This document shows, in pieces, positions 25,579 to 33,089 of a stretch of 64,000 bases of DNA. The notes below the pieces were generated by a model, which was given only the letters and a program-made list of their open reading frames with translations, made no database searches and was not told the origin of the DNA. Source of the DNA: Streptomyces alboflavus (GTDB lineage: Bacteria; Actinomycetota; Actinomycetes; Streptomycetales; Streptomycetaceae); assembly GCF_000716675.1 (NCBI RefSeq), contig NZ_JNXT01000002.1, forward strand, positions 297,977 to 361,976, read 5' to 3'. Made by a program: the position numbers and the translations under genes. Every line of letters begins with the position of its first letter. The stretch's first letter is position 1.

Positions 25579-26453
25579 GTGTGCCTCCCCCGGGAGAGCC
25601 TGAGGACCAGCGCGGCGACTGAGGTCCCGTCGCTCTCCCCGGTCCCGGCACCCGCGACGGCGAGCACCGCCTCACCCTCCGGAACGTCCGGGTCATCCAG
25701 CCGCTCCACGGCCAGCGCGCACTGCACCACGCCCAGGGCGCCCGAGCACCGCCCGAACCGTGCGTTCGCCTCGGCGCCCAGTCGCGGGACCGCCGTGGCG
25801 CCCGCCGCCCGGACGGCCGACCGCTCGTCGTGCGCCCTGCCGTATCCGGCGATCTCAGCGCGGATCCGCGCACCGCGGCGCACGGCCTGTCGCACCGGCT
25901 CGATCACCAGGCCCACGGCCCCGTCGATCCATCGGGAACCGGCGGTCTCCCGGTGCAGCCTCGCCACCGCCGGGCTGTCCGGCTCCACGCCGATCACCAG
26001 GGCCGCCGTGGCCCGGCCCGCCGCGATCAGGTTCCGGGCCGCTGCCACGGCGTCGAGGCCGCCCGAAGCGCCGTTGCACAGCGTCAGATTCGGGCCGCGG
26101 ATGCCGTGGTCGAGCGCCACCCAGGCCGCCGAGACGGCGCTCGACAGCTGCGGTACCCGCATCGGGCCGATGTCCGTGCTGCCCCCGGCGGCGAGTGTCG
26201 TGACGGTGTCGCACACCGGGTCCAGGTTCCCGAAGTTGCTGGAGACGACCACCGCCGCACCGTCCAGCTCGGGTGCGTCGAGCAGACCGGCGTCCTCGAG
26301 CGCCCGCCGCGCCGCCCGCACCGCGAACCGCGACGCCCTGTCCTTGTGCCGCATGCCCCGCACGGCCAGCGCGGTCACCGGGTCGAAGTCGGGTCCCGCC
26401 ACCGCCCAGCCCACACCGGTGACAGCGGTCCGCACGGTCGCGCCCGTCCTCAC
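25575..26453 (-). CDS. Shortened, degenerate ketosynthase partner (CLF-like)
   Basis: 292 residues, much shorter than a normal KS. The thiolase-like N-terminal part is visible: RASRFAVRAARRALEDAGL, AAVVVSSNFGNLDP. At the nucleophile position the sequence is LCNGASGGLDAV: the Cys is replaced by Ala on alignment with the active KS. The HGTGT segment is missing, and GRCSGALGVVQCAL stands where GHTTGAAG would be, so an internal stretch appears lost. Short CLF-like proteins of this kind accompany aryl polyene synthases. It is expected to pair with the active KS at 26450-27589 (4-nt overlaps on both sides). Confidence 0.72.
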   Translation of the reverse strand: MRTGATVRTAVTGVGWAVAGPDFDPVTALAVRGMRHKDRASRFAVRAARRALEDAGLLDAPELDGAAVVVSSNFGNLDPVCDTVTTLAAGGSTDIGPMRVPQLSSAVSAAWVALDHGIRGPNLTLCNGASGGLDAVAAARNLIAAGRATAALVIGVEPDSPAVARLHRETAGSRWIDGAVGLVIEPVRQAVRRGARIRAEIAGYGRAHDERSAVRAAGATAVPRLGAEANARFGRCSGALGVVQCALAVERLDDPDVPEGEAVLAVAGAGTGESDGTSVAALVLRLSRGRHT

Positions 26454-27589
26454 CGCGGGGCCCCTTCCACGATCGCCACAGCGTTGATGCCGCCCATACC
26501 GACGGCGTGCACCTGTGCGGTGCCGAGCGGCTCCGTGGCGGGCCGGCCGGTCACGATCCGCAGCTCTCGCGTCTCCTCGATCGGCTCGGTGAGGTCGCTG
26601 ATCGGGGGCACGGTCCGGGAACGGATCGCCTCAAGCGCCACGACGAGGTTCAGCAGTCCCGCGCCGCCGGAGATGTGGCCCATGCCGCCCTTGATCGCCG
26701 TGACGAGCGGGCCGGGGGCGGCGCCCTTGAACACGTCACGCAGCGCGACCGCCTCGGCCAGGTCGCTCTGCGGCGTGCCGCTCCCGTGCACGATCACCAG
26801 GCCGATGTCCTCAGGGACGACCGACGCGCGATCGTGCGCCTCCTCGATCGCGCGGACGATCCCCGCGGCATCCGGCGCCGTCGGATGCGACGCGTCGCAG
26901 TTCATGCTCACACCGCGGACCAGGCCGTGGACGGGGCCGGGGTGCGTACCGGGGCGGCGCAGCACCACCGCCACCGCGCCCTCGCCCATGATCATGCCGC
27001 GCCGGGACCGGTCGAACGCGCGGATCGTGTCCGGCGGCGGGAACTGGATCCGGTCGAAGCCGCCGAACGAGCTCTCGGTGATGGCGTCGGTGCCCGCCAC
27101 CACCACGGTGTCCGCTTCCCCGAGGGCGATCAGGTCGGTGGCCATCCCCAGGCCGTACAGCGAGGCCGCGCAGGCGCTGGCGATCGTCTGCACGTCGGAC
27201 AGGCCGAAGGCGGCCCGCAACGCCGAGGTGAAGTGCAGGTCCGTGGGGGAGAGGCCGCCGTCGTGCCGCCACCACAGCTCGGCGGTCCGCATCTCCCGGT
27301 GCGTGGTCCCGACCAGGACCGGCAGCCCGGGCTCCGGTTCCGGCAGTCCCGCGTCGGCCAGCGCCTCCCGCACGGCACGGACGAGCCAGCGGGTCGCCCG
27401 GAGGGGTTCGTCCACACCGGCGCGCACCCGGTCCGGCACCTCGTACGCCGCCCCCGCGCGGTACTTGGACCTGTCGAACGCCGAGAGCGGCGCCGGGCCC
27501 GACCGCCCCGCGCACAGGGCGCCATGGATCCCGGCGACGGTGTCGCCCAGCGCACAGATGGCGCTCATGCCGCTGATCTCCCAGCTCAT
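26450..27589 (-). CDS. Beta-ketoacyl synthase (active KS)
   Basis: 379 residues. All catalytic residues are present: Cys in TIASACAASLYGLG, His in VIVHGSGTPQSD, His in GMGHISGGAG, and AVGMGGINAVAI near the end. It is only distantly similar to the other active KS in this operon (ACAASLYG against ACSASGYA), so the two probably do different steps, for example starter condensation and elongation. It starts 4 nt inside the ligase gene and its stop overlaps the short CLF-like gene. Confidence 0.93.
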   Translation of the reverse strand: MSWEISGMSAICALGDTVAGIHGALCAGRSGPAPLSAFDRSKYRAGAAYEVPDRVRAGVDEPLRATRWLVRAVREALADAGLPEPEPGLPVLVGTTHREMRTAELWWRHDGGLSPTDLHFTSALRAAFGLSDVQTIASACAASLYGLGMATDLIALGEADTVVVAGTDAITESSFGGFDRIQFPPPDTIRAFDRSRRGMIMGEGAVAVVLRRPGTHPGPVHGLVRGVSMNCDASHPTAPDAAGIVRAIEEAHDRASVVPEDIGLVIVHGSGTPQSDLAEAVALRDVFKGAAPGPLVTAIKGGMGHISGGAGLLNLVVALEAIRSRTVPPISDLTEPIEETRELRIVTGRPATEPLGTAQVHAVGMGGINAVAIVEGAPR

Positions 27590-29277
27590 GTCCCACCCTC
27601 CGGACCGCCGCCCGGGCCGGAGTCCGGACCACCGCCAGGTCCGCCCTGCGGACCGCTGCCAGGACCGCCCTCCGGACCGCGGCCCGGGCCGCCCTCGGGC
27701 CCACCGGTCCTGTCGCGCAGCCGGAAGCGGGCCAGCTTCCCGTTGGCGGTCACGGGGAGCCGGTCGATGATCTCGACCCGGGACGGCCTCTTGTACGGCG
27801 GCAAGCCGACGCGCAGCGCCACCCGCACCGCCCTGCGGACCTCGTCCGGACGGGCCGGGTCCCGCGCCACGACGTACACCGTCGCCCGCTCGAGCCCCGT
27901 GGCGTCCGTGTCGCCCGCCACCGCGCAGTCGGCGACCGCGGCGACCTGCCGGACCACGTGCTCGATCTCGGCGGGTGCGATCCTGTAGCCGCCGAGCAGG
28001 AGCATGTCGTCGGCGCGGCCGACGTGGCAGAGGTCGCCGCCGGTCGCGCGGAAGGCGATGTCCCCGGTGTAGACGCCGCCGTCGGCGAACGCGCGGGCGG
28101 TGTCCTCGGGCCGGTCCAGGTAGCCGAGCGCGGCCGACTCCGTCGCGATGTGCAGGCGGCCGTGGACTCCGGCGCCGACCGGTCGTCCTTCGTCATCGCG
28201 CACGGTCGCCGTCACCCCGGGCACCGGGAAGCCGATCGACCCGGGACCTGCGGCCGCTCCCTGCCCCACGGCGGCCGCCACGACCGTGTGCAGGACCTCG
28301 GTCGCGCCGAACCCGTTGAGCAGCGGCACCGCGAACATCTCGGTGATCCGGGCGGCCAGTTCACCCGGCAACTGCTCCCCGGTGGCCACGGCGAGCCGCA
28401 GCGAGCCGGTCTCGACCGCCTTGCCCTGCTCGGCGAGCCCGAGCAGGCCCGCGTAGAGGCGGGGCACGGAGAACAGCACGGTCGGCCGGTACGTGTCGAG
28501 GGCCGCCGCCACGCCGTAGGCATCCGCCGGCCCGTCGAGGAGCACCGAACACGCGCCCGCCGCGAACGGATGGAGCAGCGAGTTGCCGAACCCGTACCCG
28601 AACGACAGCTTCGCGGTGGACAGGACGACGTCGTCGGGAGTGAGCGCCAGCATGCTGCCGACGCCGCGCAGGATCGCGTGCACCGCCCGCAGACAGTGCC
28701 GTACGCCCCGAGGTCTGCCGGTGCTGCCGGAGGTGTACTGCACCAACAGCTCATCGTCCGCGCGGAAGCGGGCCGGTGGCGGCGGGGCCTGGCCCGCGCG
28801 CCCGGGACCGAGGCCAGGACCAGGGCCGGTGCTGGTACCGGTGATCGGCCCCACGCGCCCCACAAGCCCCGCGCGTCCCGCCGCCCGCCGCTCCACGTCG
28901 ACCCCGCCCAACTCGGCCCGCAGCGCCGCCTCCCGCGCCCCGGCGACGTACAGCTCGACGTACTCCGCCCCGCTGTCCCGCACGATGAAGCCCAGCTCCG
29001 CGGGCCGCAGCATCGGGTGCAGGACAACGGGCACGCACCCGTGCCACCACAGGGCGAGCACGGCGGTGACCGCGGCCACGGAGTCGTCGGAGACGACGAC
29101 CGCGCGACAGCCGGGCCGGACTCCGGCGGCCCGCAGGGCCCCGGCGCGGTCCGTCACCGCGGCCCGCATCCACGCGTAGCTGACCTCGCCGACCCGGCGG
29201 TCCACGGCACAGGGGCGGCTGCCGGGATGGCCGAGCAGCAGCTCGACCGGGTTCGCGGCGCCGGTGGCGGGACTCAT
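27586..29277 (-). CDS. Aryl-CoA ligase (benzoate-CoA ligase-like AMP-forming enzyme)
   Basis: 563 residues of the acyl-adenylating superfamily. The P-loop-like A3 motif is VQYTSGSTGRPRGVRH. LSTAKLSFGYGFGNSLLHPF closely follows the K-L-F-F-A-Y-G-L-G-N signature of benzoate- and hydroxybenzoate-CoA ligases. Later motifs are GFGATEVLHT, VYTGDIAF and the Lys motif VTANGKLARFRL. It should activate an aromatic acid to its CoA or ACP thioester, probably the starter unit. An unusual C-terminal tail of about 37 residues consists of Gly/Pro-rich repeats (units like GGPEGGPGRGPE). Located between an ACP and a KS, it fits a starter-loading role. Confidence 0.85.
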   Translation of the reverse strand: MSPATGAANPVELLLGHPGSRPCAVDRRVGEVSYAWMRAAVTDRAGALRAAGVRPGCRAVVVSDDSVAAVTAVLALWWHGCVPVVLHPMLRPAELGFIVRDSGAEYVELYVAGAREAALRAELGGVDVERRAAGRAGLVGRVGPITGTSTGPGPGLGPGRAGQAPPPPARFRADDELLVQYTSGSTGRPRGVRHCLRAVHAILRGVGSMLALTPDDVVLSTAKLSFGYGFGNSLLHPFAAGACSVLLDGPADAYGVAAALDTYRPTVLFSVPRLYAGLLGLAEQGKAVETGSLRLAVATGEQLPGELAARITEMFAVPLLNGFGATEVLHTVVAAAVGQGAAAGPGSIGFPVPGVTATVRDDEGRPVGAGVHGRLHIATESAALGYLDRPEDTARAFADGGVYTGDIAFRATGGDLCHVGRADDMLLLGGYRIAPAEIEHVVRQVAAVADCAVAGDTDATGLERATVYVVARDPARPDEVRRAVRVALRVGLPPYKRPSRVEIIDRLPVTANGKLARFRLRDRTGGPEGGPGRGPEGGPGSGPQGGPGGGPDSGPGGGPEGGT

Positions 29278-29513
29278 GGCACCTGATGCCGGTCGTGCAG
29301 CAGCCGCATCACGTCCCCGACGCTGTCCATCCGCGCGGCGTCCGCCGGGTCGAACTCCGCTCCGGTGGCCCGTTCGAGGGCCACGACGAACTCCGCCTTG
29401 TGCAGCGAGTCCATCTCCAGGTCCCCGTAGAACGACTTGTCGATCCCGACATCGGCGACGTCGCGTTCCAGGACGCCCGCCACCAACTCCCGCACATCCC
29501 GGTCGGTCAACAC
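29274..29513 (-). CDS. Acyl carrier protein, divergent
   Basis: 79 residues. The phosphopantetheine Ser is in DLEMDSLHKAEFVVAL. The residues after the Ser (LHKAEF) differ from the more FAS-like ACP at 22120-22380, suggesting a different partner. It overlaps the aryl-CoA ligase start by 4 nt, so the ligase may load it directly. The RBS region is A/T-rich relative to neighbours. Confidence 0.9.
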   Translation of the reverse strand: MLTDRDVRELVAGVLERDVADVGIDKSFYGDLEMDSLHKAEFVVALERATGAEFDPADAARMDSVGDVMRLLHDRHQVP

Positions 29514-29594
29514 GGCATTCTCGTCTCCTTCACCGATTCGTCGTCGGAGCGCACGGCGCCGGTTCGGTCGCTCGCGCGGACACGCACGCTCAAC

Positions 29595-30074
29595 TCATCT
29601 CCTGGCTTTTCTGATCGCCTCGGTGACGACCGACTCACTGGTCACCCTTCCGCCCTGGAGTACCGAGACACGGACCACGGCGGAGCGCTCGTCGATCGTG
29701 TCGAGCGTGGCCTCGGCGCACACGTCGCCGGGGCGCGTCATCGTCAGGTACGTCACGTTCAACTGGGTCGTGGCGAACACCATGTCGTCCTCGAGAACGC
29801 TGAACAGGGCGAAACCGGCGGCCTGGTCGTGAATGCCCGCGACATGGCCGCCGAAGGCCACATTCGGCTCCACACAGAGTTCATCGGGAATGTGGAAGGC
29901 GACCGCGACGAACCCCGACCGCCATTCCATCGCCACGACCCGCAGACACAGGCGCTCGACATAGGGCGGCACCGGGGTGTTGCCGGCGGCGATCACATCG
30001 AGCATCTTCTGCCGCATCGTCACGGCACCCGACGGCGAGGATCCGTCCACGTGCGTTACCACCTTTCCTGTCAT
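29595..30074 (-). CDS. Hotdog-fold thioesterase (PaaI-like)
   Basis: 159 residues from ATG 30074, which overlaps the MFS stop by 4 nt. The hotdog core is visible. FGGHVAGIHDQAAGFALF is the central helix, where PaaI enzymes have their catalytic Asp/Glu; FATTQLNVTYLTMTRPGDVCAEA and VRVSVLQGGRVTSES follow. It likely releases the finished chain from ACP or CoA. Hotdog enzymes also include dehydratases. No dehydratase is otherwise present in this operon, so a dehydratase role cannot be excluded, although the HxxG...hydratase pattern of FabZ is not seen. Confidence 0.78.
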   Translation of the reverse strand: MTGKVVTHVDGSSPSGAVTMRQKMLDVIAAGNTPVPPYVERLCLRVVAMEWRSGFVAVAFHIPDELCVEPNVAFGGHVAGIHDQAAGFALFSVLEDDMVFATTQLNVTYLTMTRPGDVCAEATLDTIDERSAVVRVSVLQGGRVTSESVVTEAIRKARR

Positions 30075-31543
30075 GGAGTTGGACCGTCGCGGTCGGCACG
30101 GCTGCCGCGGGCGATGAGCCACACGAGCGCGGACGCGAGGGCGAAAGCCGTCACCACCACGACGAGCCCGAGCATCATGTCGGTCCGCAGACGCGGATAG
30201 TCGAGGTCCGTCAGCTCCCCGTGGAACCCACGGAAGAACGCGAGCCCCATCACCGCCACACCCAGCGAGGAGCCGAGCTGCTGGGCGGTGGAGAGCGCCC
30301 CGGAGACCGCCCCGGAATCGTCATGGCGCACCCGGGCCATCACGAAGTTCAACAACGGCCCGAGCACCAGGCCGAGGCCCAGACCGGTGAGCACCATCGT
30401 CGGCGCCATCGCCCACCCGAGATGCCGCCCCGAGCCGTTCCAGCCGATCGTGGCGATCATCAAGGCGCTGCCGACCACGCAGAGGGCGCAGCCGGCGAGC
30501 AGCGTGCGCGGCGCGGTGAAACGGGCCACGACACGCGCCGACCACAACGACGTGACCGTGCTCCCCACCGCGTACGGCGCCATGGCCGCCGCGGTCGCGA
30601 GCGCCCCGTAACCGAGGCCGTACTGCAGGGTGATGGAGAAATAGAGGAAGAAGGGCACGACCGCGGAGAAGTACACGAGATACAGGGCCAGGGAGAGGCG
30701 GAAGGCCGGATCGCTCCACAGCCCCGGCCGCAGCAGCGGAAACCTCCCCCGCCTCTCCAGCGCGGACTCGAGCCGGAGGAACACCACGAGCAGCACCGGC
30801 GCGCACAGGAGCAGCAGCCAGCCCCACAGCGGCCAGCCCTGGTCACGGCCGATCGTGAGCGGCACCAACAGCGAGATCAGGAGCAGCACGACGGTGACCG
30901 AGCCCGCGTGGTCGAGCCGCAGACGCAGCCCCTTGTGCGCCGGGACCATCCGGGGTGCGAGGGCGATCAGGACGATGCCGACGGGCACATTGATGAGGAA
31001 GATCGGGCGCCACTGCAGCCCGGCGACGTCCGCGGCGATGAGCAGCCCGGCGATGATCGGCCCCGCGATCGTCGCGCAGCTCACCACCGCGCCGAGCAGC
31101 GCGAACGCCCGCCCTCGCCGTACCGCGGGGATCGCGATGTGCAGCGTCGCGATGATCTGCGGATACAGCACGGACGCGGACAGGCCCTGCCACACCCGCG
31201 CGGCGATGAGCTGGCCAGGCCCCTGCGCCAGACCGCAGGCGAGGCTCGCCAGCGTGAAGGACACGGCACCGATCATGAACATGCGCCGTCGGCCGTAGAG
31301 GTCGCCGAGGCGGCCACCGGTGATGAGCATCACCGCGTACGCGACCACATAGCCCGCGACCACCAACTGCACCTCAGGGACGCTCGCCCCGAGGTCGCGC
31401 TGGAGGCTCGGCATGGCCACGTTCACGATGGAGGTGTCGGCGAGCAGAATGAAGGCCGCGCCGAGCACGAGCGCCGCCGCCCTTCTCTCCGCCGGGAGGA
31501 ACCGGTGGGAGACCGATGCCGCCGACGTGGCGGAGCCACTCAT
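30071..31543 (-). CDS. MFS exporter, DHA2 (EmrB/QacA) family
   Basis: 490 residues with 14 predicted membrane helices. The motif D1 region is ADTSIVNVAMPSLQRDLGAS. Motif A follows helix 2 as GGRLGDLYGRRRMF. The acidic and aromatic residues typical of QacA-type proton-driven drug exporters are present. It is co-translated with both neighbours (4-nt overlaps) and is the only transporter in the operon. Its role is therefore probably to export the product and give self-protection. Confidence 0.93.
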   Translation of the reverse strand: MSGSATSAASVSHRFLPAERRAAALVLGAAFILLADTSIVNVAMPSLQRDLGASVPEVQLVVAGYVVAYAVMLITGGRLGDLYGRRRMFMIGAVSFTLASLACGLAQGPGQLIAARVWQGLSASVLYPQIIATLHIAIPAVRRGRAFALLGAVVSCATIAGPIIAGLLIAADVAGLQWRPIFLINVPVGIVLIALAPRMVPAHKGLRLRLDHAGSVTVVLLLISLLVPLTIGRDQGWPLWGWLLLLCAPVLLVVFLRLESALERRGRFPLLRPGLWSDPAFRLSLALYLVYFSAVVPFFLYFSITLQYGLGYGALATAAAMAPYAVGSTVTSLWSARVVARFTAPRTLLAGCALCVVGSALMIATIGWNGSGRHLGWAMAPTMVLTGLGLGLVLGPLLNFVMARVRHDDSGAVSGALSTAQQLGSSLGVAVMGLAFFRGFHGELTDLDYPRLRTDMMLGLVVVVTAFALASALVWLIARGSRADRDGPTP

Positions 31544-33075
31544 CCGAGGGTTCCGGGCGGGAGCAGCCGATGGCGGCGGACCTTCATCGTGCCGGTGAGC
31601 GGAAACTCCTCCCACGGCCGGTAGTCGACCCTGGTGTCCTCGGGCAGCCCCGCCTTGTCGCGGGCCTGCTGCCAGCGGTCCTCGTCGACCGGTTTGCCGT
31701 CGGCCGTGGCGGCCACCGCGGTGACCGTCCCGTCCCTGCCGACGATCACGACCTCGGCCAGGTCCGGCAGTTCGTCGAGCAGGATGTCCTCGGCGCGCAG
31801 GGTGCTCGCCACGCCGGGGACCTGGTCCACCTGCCGGTCGAGCAGCTCCAGGTGACCGTCCGGGCGGAGCATGCCGATGTCGGCCATGGGCCACCAGCTG
31901 TCACGGCCGGGCAGCGGCGGTCGGCCGATCATCGATTCGGCGCGGGCGGGCGTGCGGACCTCGATCTGTCCGGGCGTTCCGGGCGGAAGCACCGCTCCGG
32001 TGTCGTCGACGACGCGGATCTCCATGCCGGGGAACGCGACGCCCACGTCACGGGAGTGGAGTCGGCCGGGCTCCCTGATGTCGGAGCGCCTGGTCATGAG
32101 GATCGTGACCGGGCCGGTCTCGGTCTGTCCGTACGCCTGGATGAAGGTCGGGTCGGGGTGGTCCGTCGCTTCGAGGAGCGTCCGCAGGGTGCGCGGGTGC
32201 AGTGCGTCGAAGCTGCTGATGTAGCGCTCCGCCGTGCTGAACGGGTTCGGTGTCTCGCGCGCCAGCGCTTCCCAGCGCAGGAACATGTTGGGCTGCGCTT
32301 CCAAGGTCTGCGGCCGGTGGCGCAGGAGCGCGGCGCGCACCGAGGCCGGGTCGGGGGAGGAGATGCCGAGGAACGGCACGCCTGTGTTGAGCGCCGTGAG
32401 GATGCCGGTCGACATCCGCACATGCACGAAGGACAGGCATTTCGCGCTGATCCCGGCGTAGTCGAGCGACTGCACCACATTGATCTGGGGCGCCACGTGG
32501 GCGTACAGCGAGTCCACCGTGTGCACGAGGAGTTTGGGCTTCCCGGTGGTGCCGGACGAATGCGTGATGAGGGTCGGGTCCGTGCCCGGACGGCGGGTGA
32601 CGCGGTGGTTTCCCGGTTTGTTGAGTTCGACCGCCCCGGTCAGTGCCGCTTCGGGCGAGAGCGTGAGGACGCCGGCCGCGATGTCGCCGAGCTGGTCCTG
32701 CCAGGGGCGCAGGGCGGCGGCGCCGTCGGCGTCGGTGAGGACGTGGGGCCGCTGGAGTTCCTTGAGGCAGTGCAGGAGATCGGCCGGTTCCATCGCCACC
32801 GACAGGAGCGCGGGCAGGGCGCCGACGCGGACGACGGCGCACTGGATGGCCTGGATGTCCAGGTGGTTGGCCTTGATCAGCGCGACGACCGCGCCCGGCC
32901 GCACCCCGGCGCCCCACAACCGGTCGGCGTAGTCCGCGACCACGACCGCGAAGTCGCTCACCGTTTCCGAGGTGCGGCACGCCGAGGTCCAGGGCGTGTC
33001 CGCGCACAGGGGGGTCTCACCGTGGTGCTCGGCTGCGCTCTCGGGCAGCAGGCCAAGATCTGCGACAGGGAGCAC
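31540..33075 (-). CDS. Acyl/aryl-adenylating enzyme (AMP-dependent ligase)
   Basis: 511 residues from GTG 33075, preceded by GGAGGAGG. Adenylation motifs: THSSGTTGKPKLLVHTV (A3), QAYGQTETGPV (A5) and a late Lys motif in PLTGTMKVRRHRLL. In place of the usual TGD motif it has WWPMADIGMLRPDG, which is slightly atypical. It is unrelated in detail to the benzoate-CoA-like ligase of the same operon, so a second carboxylic acid may be activated. It starts 14 bp after the flavoprotein gene. The substrate is unknown; amide or ester formation with the polyketide is possible. Confidence 0.85.
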   Translation of the reverse strand: MLPVADLGLLPESAAEHHGETPLCADTPWTSACRTSETVSDFAVVVADYADRLWGAGVRPGAVVALIKANHLDIQAIQCAVVRVGALPALLSVAMEPADLLHCLKELQRPHVLTDADGAAALRPWQDQLGDIAAGVLTLSPEAALTGAVELNKPGNHRVTRRPGTDPTLITHSSGTTGKPKLLVHTVDSLYAHVAPQINVVQSLDYAGISAKCLSFVHVRMSTGILTALNTGVPFLGISSPDPASVRAALLRHRPQTLEAQPNMFLRWEALARETPNPFSTAERYISSFDALHPRTLRTLLEATDHPDPTFIQAYGQTETGPVTILMTRRSDIREPGRLHSRDVGVAFPGMEIRVVDDTGAVLPPGTPGQIEVRTPARAESMIGRPPLPGRDSWWPMADIGMLRPDGHLELLDRQVDQVPGVASTLRAEDILLDELPDLAEVVIVGRDGTVTAVAATADGKPVDEDRWQQARDKAGLPEDTRVDYRPWEEFPLTGTMKVRRHRLLPPGTLG

Positions 33076-33089
33076 GGCATCCTCCTCCG

